A model generated the notes under the pieces. It was given only the letters and a program-made list of their open reading frames with translations, was not told where the DNA came from and ran no database searches. From Xiheimicrobium sp052034585 (GTDB lineage Bacteria > Myxococcota > Myxococcia > Myxococcales > Myxococcaceae), in assembly GCA_052034585.1 (NCBI GenBank), contig JBPOIJ010000105.1, forward strand, positions 1 to 64,000: 64,000 nt of DNA, read 5' to 3'. Shown one piece after another: positions 27,513-36,111 of this stretch (position 1 is its first letter; each line of letters starts with the position of its first letter). Made by a program: the position numbers and the translations under genes.

Positions 27513-28655
27513 TCATCTGATTGGAGGGTATTGCAACAGCTGACAGGCGATGGCGCCGTTCCAGAGCGGCTTGCGCGACTCGGGACGCAGGCCGAACGCG
27601 CTCTCGAAGGCCTCGTTTCCGGCGAGCACCGAGAGCCTCCAGCCGTGCCATTGCTTCAGGTTCGAGCCGAGCTTGTGGAAGAACGACTTCATGCCCTTCT
27701 GGCCGCCCGAGCCCAGGCGTTCGCCGTAGGGCGGGTTGGTGCAGACGAGGCCGGAGAGGTCGGGAGGCGGAGGCGCCGTCGTCGCGTCGGCGAGCTCGAT
27801 GCGCACGCTCGTCGAGAGCCCAGCCGTCACCACGTTGCGCTTCACCGCGGTGAGCACTTCTTCGTCGTAGTCGCGGGCGATGATCGGCGCGGGCGCAGGC
27901 CGGAGCTGTGCGAACGCCTCTCTTCGAACGTCTTCGAGGAGCGGCTTCAGCTTCGGCGCGAACGAGGGCCACTGCTCGCAGGCGAACTCCCGCTTGAGGC
28001 CCGGGGCGCGACGGGTGGCGATGAAGCCGGCTTCGATGGCGAGCGTGCCCGAGCCACACATCGGGTCGACGAAGGCCTCGGTGCCGTCGTACTTCGAGGC
28101 GAGGAGCATCGCGGCGGCGAGGGTCTCCTTGAGCGGGGCCGCGGTGCTCTTCTGCCGGTAGCCTCGCTTGAAGAGCGCTTCACCCGAGAGATCGAGGGAG
28201 AGCGAGAGCGAGGTCTTCGCGAGGTGCGCCACGACGTGGAAGGTGGGCGCGCGGGTGTCGACGTCGGGCCGCTGCCCCCACTTCTCGCGCAGCCGATCGA
28301 CCAGCCCGTCCTTCAGCTTGAGCGCGACGAAGCCCGAGTGCGAGTGCTCGGTGTCCTTGAGGGTCGCCTCGATGGAGAAGGTGGAGCGGCGATCGAGCCA
28401 GTCTTCCCAGGCGATCGAGCGCGCGGCTTCGTAGAGCCCGTCGGCGCCCTGCGCCTCGAACTGGCGGAGCGGGTAGAGCACCCGCATCGCGACCCGCGAG
28501 TGGAGGAGCACCTTGGCGAGCTCGTCGAGCGCAGCGAAGAAGCGCACCCCGCCACGGTCCTGCCGAATGCGCTTGGCGCCCAGCTGTTCGAGCTCCTCGG
28601 CGAGGAAGGGCTCGGTGCCTCGAGTGGCGGTGGCGAACAGGGGAAGGCGCTCCAT
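27513..28655 (-). CDS. rlmL: THUMP-domain 23S rRNA guanine-N2 methyltransferase (RlmL-like)
   Basis: I start at ATG 28655 (MERLPLFATATRGTEPFLAEEL), which gives 380 residues; the frame extending to 29069 is non-coding upstream sequence. The N-terminal THUMP domain is followed by a class I methyltransferase with VDPMCGSGTLAIEAG (SAM binding) and the catalytic NPPYGERLG. It probably methylates G2445 of 23S rRNA. E. coli RlmL is a fusion with a second methyltransferase; this protein corresponds to the N-terminal half only. Confidence 0.9.
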   Translation of the reverse strand: MERLPLFATATRGTEPFLAEELEQLGAKRIRQDRGGVRFFAALDELAKVLLHSRVAMRVLYPLRQFEAQGADGLYEAARSIAWEDWLDRRSTFSIEATLKDTEHSHSGFVALKLKDGLVDRLREKWGQRPDVDTRAPTFHVVAHLAKTSLSLSLDLSGEALFKRGYRQKSTAAPLKETLAAAMLLASKYDGTEAFVDPMCGSGTLAIEAGFIATRRAPGLKREFACEQWPSFAPKLKPLLEDVRREAFAQLRPAPAPIIARDYDEEVLTAVKRNVVTAGLSTSVRIELADATTAPPPPDLSGLVCTNPPYGERLGSGGQKGMKSFFHKLGSNLKQWHGWRLSVLAGNEAFESAFGLRPESRKPLWNGAIACQLLQYPPIR

Positions 28656-28749
28656 GGGTTTGCGCCTACGCGACCTGCTGGACCAGTCAATCTCGACGCT
28701 CGGCCGGTCGGCTTGAACGAGGCCCTCGACCTGGGGCAAACAGCGGTCA

Positions 28750-29454
28750 GTGCGTCTCTCGTTGCTCCTCGCCCCGCTCCTCGCCGGCTGCCAGCCCGCC
28801 TCGGTGCCTCCGGTGCAGCCCGAGCTGCCCTCGCCAACCTGTCCACCTGGCAAGCCGGTGTTGGTGAACGTCGTCCGCAACGCGAGGGATCTCGGGGGGC
28901 TCCCTGCGGCGAGGGGAACGACCAACTGCGGGTTCGTGTTTCGTTCAGCCGCGCCGGGTGGCCTCGACGAGTCCGGCTGCGAGAAGCTGAAGGCGCTGGG
29001 CATCACCACCCTCGTCGATCTCCGCGAGGCGTCCGAATGGAACGCCTTGCCCGACCCTTCGTGCGTCACCGTGGTGCACGCGCCGCTGCCGATTCCCTAT
29101 TCGCTGAGCGTCGCCGACTACCTGGCCGATCTCCGCAGCGACGCCTCGATGAAGCTGGTGTTCGAGACGCTGGCGAGCGCGCAGGGCGGGGTGCTGCTCC
29201 ACTGCACCTATGGGCGCGATCGCAGCGGCGTGGTGACGGCGGTGCTGCTCCGCGCTGCCGAGGTCAGCCGCGCCGAGGTGATGAACGACTACCTGCGCAC
29301 CGCGGAGAACGGCCTGGGCGGAACGCCACCGAGCCTCGAGGCCGTGCTCGACGATCTCGACGCCACCGGGGGTGCGCGCAGCCGCCTCGAGCGCATCGGC
29401 GTCTCGGAAGCGCAGTGGAAGGCCATCGCCACTCGGCTCGTCGACACGCCCTGA
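28750..29454 (+). CDS. Tyrosine-phosphatase-like lipoprotein
   Basis: The 234-residue protein starts at GTG 28750 with a lipobox (LAPLLAGC, Cys 14). The NARDLGGL motif (44-51) and catalytic P-loop HCTYGRDRSG (151-160, Cys 152, Arg 158) match the PF13350-type tyrosine phosphatase family with the CX5R signature. As a lipoprotein it would act outside the cytoplasm, on phosphoproteins or phospholipids. It is transcribed divergently from rlmL. Confidence 0.88.
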   Translation: MRLSLLLAPLLAGCQPASVPPVQPELPSPTCPPGKPVLVNVVRNARDLGGLPAARGTTNCGFVFRSAAPGGLDESGCEKLKALGITTLVDLREASEWNALPDPSCVTVVHAPLPIPYSLSVADYLADLRSDASMKLVFETLASAQGGVLLHCTYGRDRSGVVTAVLLRAAEVSRAEVMNDYLRTAENGLGGTPPSLEAVLDDLDATGGARSRLERIGVSEAQWKAIATRLVDTP

Positions 29455-29545
29455 CTTCTCGGGCGCTGAGAATCGCGGCCTGTCTCGAGAAAGACACGCT
29501 TCGGCCTTGCGCAAGGCCCCTCGTCCGATGGTTGATCTCGTCCGA

Positions 29546-30826
29546 ATGAACCGCCTGCTCCTCCTGTCCCTCGTCGTCCTCGTCGCTGGGTGTGACTGCG
29601 GCGCGAATGCGCTGGTGAAGACCGGCGGAACGGGTCCGGCCGGAGTGACCCGGGTCGATGGTGGGACGGCGGGAGGAGCGGCGGCCGGTGGGGCGGCGGG
29701 TGGCGAGGTCGGCGGCGGTTCGGTCGCAGGTGGCGTCGGTGGCTCGGGCGGCGGGCCGGTCGACGATTGGTGCGCCTCCGACTGCGATTGTCCGACTGGT
29801 CAGCGCTGCATCGCGACCGGGTTCGAGATCATCCTCAACCGGTGTCAGCCTTCCACCTCGCCGAACGCCTGCACGGTTCCCTGTTCGCCGACGTGCCCGA
29901 TGGGCCAGCAGTGCGTGAATGGCACCTGCGTCAACAACCCGTGCACCGGGCCGATGTGCGCCACCACCTTCAACACCAACATCAACGGGCGCTACCAGAC
30001 CTACTACGAGCTCGACATCTCGGAGTTCGCGCAGCGGGCGAGCGAGATCGGCAGGCTGCTCGATCTCCTCCGCGCCATCACCTCCGGCATGACGACGAAC
30101 TGCAACTCGCTGGGCAGCCTCGAGCAACAGCTCATCTGTTACGTGGGGAACCTCGTCTCGCAGAACGTTCACGCGCCGCCCTGGCTCACCCAGCTCTTCC
30201 AGGTGCTCTCCGACATGTTCCGTTTCGGCAGCCGGCCGCTCAAGGCGCGCGGAGTGATGGATCTCGTCGAGGGCCAGCAGGCGCGGGTCGCCGGAGCCGA
30301 GCAGTGGAGCGAGCTGTGGCTCGACTACAACGGTCAGGTGATCAACGTGATGAACAACCCGACCCTCGGCGCGAACGGGCAGATCACCGTCACCGTGCAC
30401 GGCTTCGGCGGTTCGCGCACCGCGATGGAGGTGATCCTCGGGCCGCGGGAGATCGAGTTCGACGTCAACAAGCTGCTGGTGAACCTCTTCAACGTGGCGA
30501 TCCAGGCCGGCTCGAACAACCAGGCCCACGACGTCGGAGAGCTGATCAACCTGGTGCTCTGCGGCCAGCTCGCCTCGACCCAGAGCCGCCTCGCGTGCGC
30601 CGCCCTCGCCAGCCAACTCGCGCAGGACTTCGAGCTCAACTCGGGGCTCGGCGGGCTGCGCTTCACCGAGCAGCGGGCGACGATTCACGATCTCGACGGC
30701 AACGGCACCGCCGACGCGTTGGGCTTGCCGAGCGCGCGTGGCACCGTCACCGGGTCGATGTCGAACGGCCTCGTCTCAGGGGCGCTCGGGCCTTTCCCGC
30801 GCTCGAGCTGGTACGGGACGAAGTAG
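29546..30826 (+). CDS. Gly/Ala-rich-linker lipoprotein with Cys-rich module
   Basis: ATG 29546 gives a lipoprotein signal (MNRLLLLSLVVLVAGC); an ATG 18 bases earlier is possible. The 426-residue protein has a Gly/Ala-rich linker (about 25-70), a Cys-rich module (CASDCDCPTGQRC, then CSPTCPMGQQCVNGTC), and a larger C-terminal domain with several Asn/Gly-rich strands and DLDGNGTAD, a calcium-loop-like sequence. No enzyme is recognised. The architecture matches exposed lipoproteins common in predatory myxobacteria. Confidence 0.8.
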   Translation: MNRLLLLSLVVLVAGCDCGANALVKTGGTGPAGVTRVDGGTAGGAAAGGAAGGEVGGGSVAGGVGGSGGGPVDDWCASDCDCPTGQRCIATGFEIILNRCQPSTSPNACTVPCSPTCPMGQQCVNGTCVNNPCTGPMCATTFNTNINGRYQTYYELDISEFAQRASEIGRLLDLLRAITSGMTTNCNSLGSLEQQLICYVGNLVSQNVHAPPWLTQLFQVLSDMFRFGSRPLKARGVMDLVEGQQARVAGAEQWSELWLDYNGQVINVMNNPTLGANGQITVTVHGFGGSRTAMEVILGPREIEFDVNKLLVNLFNVAIQAGSNNQAHDVGELINLVLCGQLASTQSRLACAALASQLAQDFELNSGLGGLRFTEQRATIHDLDGNGTADALGLPSARGTVTGSMSNGLVSGALGPFPRSSWYGTK

Positions 30827-30832
30827 CCCCGC

Positions 30833-31717
30833 TCACTTCGCGCTCGACGACCGGCCCTGAAACACGCTCTCGAAGCCGAGCTTCTTGCCGTACTTGTGCT
30901 GCTGCACTGGCTGCGCCGCCGGTTGCGGCCCCTCGTCGGAGAGGAACGAGAACACCCCACGCCGCGGACCCGAGACCTCGACCGTCGACTCCATCGGAGG
31001 GGAGACGCTCGCGCGAGCCGGCGCCTCGAAGCTCGGACCGGCGCTGGCGAGCATGGTCCCCGGCGAGGCGAGCTGGATCAGCGCGTCGGAGCTCCAGAGC
31101 GCGTCCTTCTCCTTCCGCAGAATGGCGGCGCCGGCGTCGTAGTCCTCGAGGTTGAACAGCGCGCTGGCGAAGGCGAGGCGAGCGGTGCGGCGATCGCCGC
31201 TGGAGGGGATCGCCTGCGCCCAGTCTCCACTCTTCATCAGCAGCGCCACCGCCTGCGGCGCGCCGAGGGTGTGGCTCGCTTCCTCGGCCACGTCGATGAC
31301 GTAGTCGCAGCGCTCGGCGACGTTGGGCATGCGCTCGATCTCCCGCATCGCCCGCGTCACCGCGTCGGTGGCGAGCGCGTCGGCCGAGGCTCGACGAGCG
31401 ATCTGCGCGACGCTCACCCACCCCGAGAGCAGCGCGTGCCCGTCGAGCTGCGGCCCCACCGTGTTGAGCGTCTCAGTGGCCTCGAGCAACGCCTCGCTCG
31501 CCCCGTCCTTGCCGTACCGGAGGAGGATCTCGTTCGCGATGTTGAGCTGCCGCGTCAGCCGCACGTCGGCGTCGGGAATCGCCTTCGCCTCACCCGCCGC
31601 GAGCACCATCAGTTGGCTCGACCGCCGGGAGCTGTGGTGGACCGGATCGGTGAGCCGCTTCGAGGCGAAGCACGACGAGAAGACGACGACCGCGACGGCG
31701 CAAGCGATGGATTTCAT
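30833..31717 (-). CDS. Hypothetical lipoprotein
   Basis: The 294-residue protein begins MKSIACAVAVVVFSSC, a plausible lipoprotein signal with Cys 16. Most of it is helical, resembling TPR or SEL1-like repeats (DALATDAVTRAMREIERM, RTARLAFASALFNLEDYDAGAAIL), with a low-complexity C-terminal tail. No known family is recognised. It converges on the preceding lipoprotein gene with six bases between stops. Confidence 0.7.
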   Translation of the reverse strand: MKSIACAVAVVVFSSCFASKRLTDPVHHSSRRSSQLMVLAAGEAKAIPDADVRLTRQLNIANEILLRYGKDGASEALLEATETLNTVGPQLDGHALLSGWVSVAQIARRASADALATDAVTRAMREIERMPNVAERCDYVIDVAEEASHTLGAPQAVALLMKSGDWAQAIPSSGDRRTARLAFASALFNLEDYDAGAAILRKEKDALWSSDALIQLASPGTMLASAGPSFEAPARASVSPPMESTVEVSGPRRGVFSFLSDEGPQPAAQPVQQHKYGKKLGFESVFQGRSSSAK

Positions 31718-31792
31718 GCGATTCCTCCGAGCGTGAGTGAGTCAGCCGGAGAGAAACGAATGAGCGCGAGCGACGATCTACGCCGCTGACGA

Positions 31793-32344
31793 TTACTGCG
31801 CCGGGGTGATCGGGAACCGCGCCGCCATGATGCGGTTGTTGCCGTCGTTCGGAATCTGGTCCTTGTTCACCAGCGGCAGCCGCGCGTCGGTCTTCGGGTC
31901 CCAGAAGCCCATCAGCACGTTGAGGCCACGCACCGGCATCTGCGGCGGCACGGGGATCTCGAACTCGTCGCGCACCATCTCGCCGACTTGCCACTTCGAC
32001 GTGGGGCGGGTGCCGCGCACCGGCGCGTGATCGACGTTCAGCCGATCGACCCGGCCGTCGACGTCTTCGACGTGCACGAAGATCATGTAGTCGGTGTCCA
32101 TCGCGGCGGTGACCTTGAAGTTCAGCGCGACGCGCACCGTGTCGCCGGCGACGGCGCTGCCGGGCGCGATGATGGTCGAGACCAACTCCACCTTGTCGCC
32201 GAAGTTCGCGCCGCTCTTGAACTCCTGCGGCGGGCCGGCGGGCGGGCGGGGCTTCTGCTGCTGCGTGCCCTCCTGGGTCGGCGCGGGGACGATGCAGCCG
32301 AAGGCGGTGAGAGCGACGACGAGGAGGCTCGGGAGCGCGCGCAT
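31793..32344 (-). CDS. Hypothetical lipoprotein with beta-sandwich-like domain
   Basis: ATG 32344 gives MRALPSLLVVALTAFGC, a lipoprotein signal with Cys 17. The 183-residue product has a Gln/Pro-rich linker and a domain with KVELVSTIIAPGSAVAGDTVRVALNF and YMIFVHVEDVDGR, which looks like an immunoglobulin-like sandwich. No function can be assigned. It is divergent from ftsY. Confidence 0.7.
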   Translation of the reverse strand: MRALPSLLVVALTAFGCIVPAPTQEGTQQQKPRPPAGPPQEFKSGANFGDKVELVSTIIAPGSAVAGDTVRVALNFKVTAAMDTDYMIFVHVEDVDGRVDRLNVDHAPVRGTRPTSKWQVGEMVRDEFEIPVPPQMPVRGLNVLMGFWDPKTDARLPLVNKDQIPNDGNNRIMAARFPITPAQ

Positions 32345-32435
32345 GACGGAAAGGTGCGTACACAAGGCCTCCTCGATTCGCTAGCCCGTTCGAACGGAGA
32401 TGACTTCGGGCTCCCCTCGGGCATAGAGCGCCCGC

Positions 32436-33884
32436 ATGACGCTGGTTCTCGCAGACGTCGCGCCGGCTCCCACCGACGGCGCCATCGGCACGGTCATCGC
32501 GGTGCTCCTGGGCGTCGGGCTCCTCGTCCTCATGCTGCTGGTCGCGCGGAAGCTGTTCTCCCGCGGCGGCACGACGACGACTCCGACGCTCCCCTCGCAG
32601 ACGACCGTTCAGCCGACGCTCCAGGTGCCGGAAAAGCCGAAGGTCGAACTCCCGCCCTCCGAAGCAGAGGCGAAGGCCAAGGCCGAGGCCGAGGCCCGCC
32701 GCGCGGAAGCCGACCGGCTCAAGGCCGAACGCGAGGCGCTCGAGAAGGGCTCCGCAGAGGCCACCGCGCTCAAGGCGAAGGAAGAGGAGCTCAAGAAGGA
32801 AGCGTACCGGGCCCAGAAGCAGGCCGAGGCCGAAGAGAAGGAGCGCCGCAAGCGCGAGCGCGAAGAGTCGGACCGGCTCGCCGCCGAGGAGAAACGGAAG
32901 GCCGAAGAAGCGGCGGCGGAGGCCAAGCGGCAAGCCGAAGCGGCGGCGAAGGCGAAGATCGAGGCCGAGGCAGGCGCCACCCTCGCGGCGGGCCTGGCGA
33001 AGACGAAGTCCGAAGGCTTCATGGCGAAGCTGAACGGGCTCTTCGGCGGCGGCCCGAAGACGATCGACGACAAGGTGCTCGCCGATCTCGAAGAGGTGCT
33101 CTTCACCGCCGACATTGGGGTGAAGACCGCCTCGTCCCTCGTGGAGGTCGCGCGAGACAAGGCCAAGGCGAAGGAGCTCGACAGCGCCGAGAAGCTCAAG
33201 GGCGTCATCCGCAAGGAGGTCGAGCGCATCGTCAGCCTCAAGACGAACACCGCGATGAAGGGCGGAGGCCCGCCGCACGTGATCATGGTGGTGGGCGTGA
33301 ACGGCGCGGGGAAGACGACGACCATCGGCAAGCTGGCGGCGAAGGCGAAGGCCGAGGGACGCAAGGTAGTACTGGGCGCGGGCGACACCTTCCGAGCCGC
33401 CGCCACCGAACAGCTCGACGTCTGGGCCGAGCGCGCCGGCGCCGAATTGGTGAAGGGCAAGGAAGAGTCGGACCCGGCCAGCGTGGTCTTCGAGGCCATC
33501 AAGCGCGGGAAGGAGAGCGGAGCCGATCTCGTCATCGCCGACACCGCCGGCCGGCTCCACACCAAGGCGAACCTGATGGAGGAGCTCAAGAAGGTGAAGC
33601 GGGTGGCGGACAAGGCGCTGCCCGGGGCTCCGCACGAGGTCTTGCTCGTGCTCGACTCCACCATGGGTCAGAACGCCATCGCCCAGGCCAAGCAGTTTCA
33701 CGAGTCGGTGGGCATCACCTCGATCGCCCTCACCAAACTCGACGGGACGGCGAAGGGCGGGGTGATTATCGGAATCTGTGACGAGTTGAAGGTGCCGGTG
33801 GCCTGGGCCGGCGTGGGGGAAAAGGTCGCCGACTTGAGAAAGTTCGAACCCAAGGAGTTCGTCGAGGCACTGTTCGAGGAATGA
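32436..33884 (+). CDS. ftsY: Signal recognition particle receptor FtsY, membrane-anchored form
   Basis: The 482-residue protein has one N-terminal membrane helix (about 16-38) and a long Ala/Glu/Lys-rich coiled region (about 65-190, A domain). The conserved NG GTPase follows (GVNGAGKTT 287-295, DTFRAAATEQL, DTAGRL 369-374, TKLDGTAKGG 433-442). It binds the SRP-ribosome complex and delivers nascent chains to the translocon. The E. coli protein has no true N-terminal membrane helix. Its last codons overlap the next gene (ATGA). Confidence 0.97.
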   Translation: MTLVLADVAPAPTDGAIGTVIAVLLGVGLLVLMLLVARKLFSRGGTTTTPTLPSQTTVQPTLQVPEKPKVELPPSEAEAKAKAEAEARRAEADRLKAEREALEKGSAEATALKAKEEELKKEAYRAQKQAEAEEKERRKREREESDRLAAEEKRKAEEAAAEAKRQAEAAAKAKIEAEAGATLAAGLAKTKSEGFMAKLNGLFGGGPKTIDDKVLADLEEVLFTADIGVKTASSLVEVARDKAKAKELDSAEKLKGVIRKEVERIVSLKTNTAMKGGGPPHVIMVVGVNGAGKTTTIGKLAAKAKAEGRKVVLGAGDTFRAAATEQLDVWAERAGAELVKGKEESDPASVVFEAIKRGKESGADLVIADTAGRLHTKANLMEELKKVKRVADKALPGAPHEVLLVLDSTMGQNAIAQAKQFHESVGITSIALTKLDGTAKGGVIIGICDELKVPVAWAGVGEKVADLRKFEPKEFVEALFEE

Positions 33885-34822
33885 CGGCCGTCGCCTCGAG
33901 CACGCTCGCCTTTCGCCGCGCGGACGACACCGATCTGCCCGCGATCCTGGAGCTTTGTCAGGCGGCCCTGGGCTGGCCGAGCGACCCGCGAAATCGCCAG
34001 CTCTTTCGCTGGAAGCACCTGACGAATCCGTTCGGTCGATCGCCGATGTGGGTCGCCACCGCGGCGCGCCGCATCGTCGGCTTTCGGGCGATGATGCACT
34101 GGCGGTTCAAGGGACAGGACGGGAAGGTGTTTCGGGCGGTGCGCGCGGTCGACACCGCGACCCACCCCGACTTCCAGCGGCAAGGCATCTTCAGCGCGCT
34201 CAACAGCCTCGCCGTCGGAGCGCTCACCGCCGAGGGCATCGACTTCGTCTTCAACACCCCCAACGCCGAGAGCCTCCCTGGCTACCTGAAGCAGGGCTGG
34301 GTCGATCTCGGGCCGGTGCCGCTCCTCGTGCGTCCCGGTGGGCTTCGTGGGGCGCTGGCGATGACCTCGGCGCGCGGGCGAGCCGACAAGTGGTCGGAGC
34401 CCCTCACCCTCGGCAGCGATCCCGCGACGGTGGTTCCGTTGCCGGGTCTTCAAGCAGCCCCGCTCGTCACCGACGAGAGCCCGAGCTTCTTCGCCTGGCG
34501 CTACGCCGGCGGCCCCGTTCACTACCGCGCGCTCTCGGACTCGGGCTCGGGGGTGATCGTTCGGCTCCGCCGCCGAGGCAACGCCAAGGAGTTGGTGATC
34601 GCCGCGTCCTGGGGCACCGAGGTCGTCGTGGCGCGCCTCCTTCGCCAGGCGCTCGCCGACTCGGGCGCGTCCTACGCAGTCGCCACCGCGCCGACGCAGG
34701 GGCGGAGCGCGATGATCCCCGTTCCACGAATTGGTCCGCACCTCACCGTGCGTGCGTTGGCCAGCCAGCCTCCGACCCTCGCCGAGCTCGGGCTCCAGCT
34801 CGGTGACGTCGAGCTGTTCTGA
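33881..34822 (+). CDS. GNAT-family acyltransferase, polysaccharide-cluster type
   Basis: The 313-residue protein has an N-terminal GNAT fold with the RQGIFSALNSLA acetyl-CoA loop and FNTPNAESLPGYLKQGW, followed by a second alpha/beta domain. The other GNAT at 47804-48871 shares this layout (RGRGLFVKMA, GFPNGSSAPGFFRKLGW, VRP). It overlaps the ftsY stop and is followed after nine bases by a glycosyltransferase. It may acylate a sugar or lipid intermediate; the substrate is unknown. Confidence 0.85.
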   Translation: MTAVASSTLAFRRADDTDLPAILELCQAALGWPSDPRNRQLFRWKHLTNPFGRSPMWVATAARRIVGFRAMMHWRFKGQDGKVFRAVRAVDTATHPDFQRQGIFSALNSLAVGALTAEGIDFVFNTPNAESLPGYLKQGWVDLGPVPLLVRPGGLRGALAMTSARGRADKWSEPLTLGSDPATVVPLPGLQAAPLVTDESPSFFAWRYAGGPVHYRALSDSGSGVIVRLRRRGNAKELVIAASWGTEVVVARLLRQALADSGASYAVATAPTQGRSAMIPVPRIGPHLTVRALASQPPTLAELGLQLGDVELF

Positions 34823-34831
34823 CGGAGCGCC

Positions 34832-35992
34832 ATGGGCCTCGAAGGAAAGACGCTCGTTCACGTCCTCACCGTCGCCGACTCGCTGCCCTTCATTCGAGAG
34901 CAGGTCGCCGAGGCGAAGCGCCGGGGCATGACGGTGCTCGTCGTCACCTCGAAGGACGAGCGGCTCGACCGCTTCGGCCGTGACCTCGGCGTGCGCACCG
35001 TCGGCGTCGAGATGCCGCGCCGGGTCTCGCCGATGGGAGATTGGGAAGGGCTCCAGCGGCTCGCCGAGCTGTTTCGTCGGGTGCGGCCCGACCTCGTGCA
35101 CTCCCACACGCCGAAGGGAGGGCTGCTCGGCGCGTTGGCGGCCGCGTCGGCGGAGGTGCCGGTGCGCATCTACCAGATGAGAGGTCTGCCCTACGTGACG
35201 CTGCGCGGGGCCCTTCGCCTGGTGACGATGACGACCGAACGGCTGAGCTGCCGGGCCGCGACCCGCGTCGTCTGTCAGAGCCGCTCGCTGCTCCGCACCG
35301 CGCTGGAGGATCGGCTGTGCCCCGAGGGGAAGGCGACGGTGGTGCTCGAGGGCGGCAATGGCGTCGACGCCGACGGTCGCTTCAATCCTTCACGTGGCGC
35401 CGATGCCCGGCAGCGCCTGCGCGCGGAGTGGAAGGTGGGCGACGAGGTGGTGGTGCTCTTCGTCGGTCGCCTCGTGCGAGACAAGGGCATTCCCGAGCTG
35501 CTCGAGGCCTTCGCCTCGCTGCGATCGACCCGCGCCTGTCGGCTGGTGCTCGCTGGGCCGCTCGAGGAACGTGACGCGCTCGATGAGGCGACGGTGCGGC
35601 GGCTGTCGGGCGACGGCGTGCTCAGCCTCGGGTTTCGGTCGGACACGGAGGCGCTCTATGCGGCCTCCGACGTGGTCGTGCTGCCCAGCCATCGCGAAGG
35701 CTTTCCGAACGTGCCGCTCGAGGCCGCGTCCATGGGCCTGCCGGTCGTCTCGACCCTCGTTCCAGGCTGCACCGACGCCGTGCAGGACGGAGTGACCGGC
35801 ACCTTGGTTCCGGTGAACGACGCGGTCAGCCTCGCGCGTGCGCTCGATGGCTACCTCGCGAGCGCCGAGCTTCGACGGCGGCACGGGAGCGCGGGGCGGG
35901 CGAGGGTGCTCGAGGTCTTCCGCCGAGAGGCGATCGTCGCGGCGATGATGGGGCTCTACGAGCGCGAGCTCCTCGCTGCGGGCGTGGCTTGA
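34832..35992 (+). CDS. GT4-family glycosyltransferase (PglA/WcaI-like)
   Basis: The 386-residue protein has two Rossmann-type halves with VHSHTPKGGLLGALAA near residue 90, VVLFVGRLVRDKGIPELLEAF and the GT4 donor-binding motif PSHREGFPNVPLEA. It probably adds the second sugar to an undecaprenyl-diphosphate intermediate. It lies immediately upstream of the PglF-, PglC- and PglE-like genes, and PglA in Campylobacter acts at the equivalent step. Confidence 0.88.
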   Translation: MGLEGKTLVHVLTVADSLPFIREQVAEAKRRGMTVLVVTSKDERLDRFGRDLGVRTVGVEMPRRVSPMGDWEGLQRLAELFRRVRPDLVHSHTPKGGLLGALAAASAEVPVRIYQMRGLPYVTLRGALRLVTMTTERLSCRAATRVVCQSRSLLRTALEDRLCPEGKATVVLEGGNGVDADGRFNPSRGADARQRLRAEWKVGDEVVVLFVGRLVRDKGIPELLEAFASLRSTRACRLVLAGPLEERDALDEATVRRLSGDGVLSLGFRSDTEALYAASDVVVLPSHREGFPNVPLEAASMGLPVVSTLVPGCTDAVQDGVTGTLVPVNDAVSLARALDGYLASAELRRRHGSAGRARVLEVFRREAIVAAMMGLYERELLAAGVA

Positions 35993-36040
35993 TCACCGCC
36001 ATCGCGAACGCCCGTTCAGGTCGGTCCAGGAAGGAAAGTT

Positions 36041-36090
36041 GACCCCAACAGGTGAGCGGTGCTTTGGGAGGTCCCTGAACGTTGGGGGTC
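36041..36090. repeat. Imperfect inverted repeat upstream of the PglF-like gene
   Basis: GACCCCAAC (36041-36049) pairs with GTTGGGGGTC (36081-36090), forming a nine-base-pair stem with one bulged G and a 31-base loop. It lies 22 bases before ATG 36112. It may act as an operator or RNA hairpin, or be chance. Confidence 0.35.
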
Positions 36091-36111
36091 GTCGTGGGCA
36101 CGAACACCGAG

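Noticed and set aside
31590..33701. A 703-codon minus-strand frame opposite ftsY
   Set aside because: ftsY is certain on the plus strand; the antisense translation has no family features.
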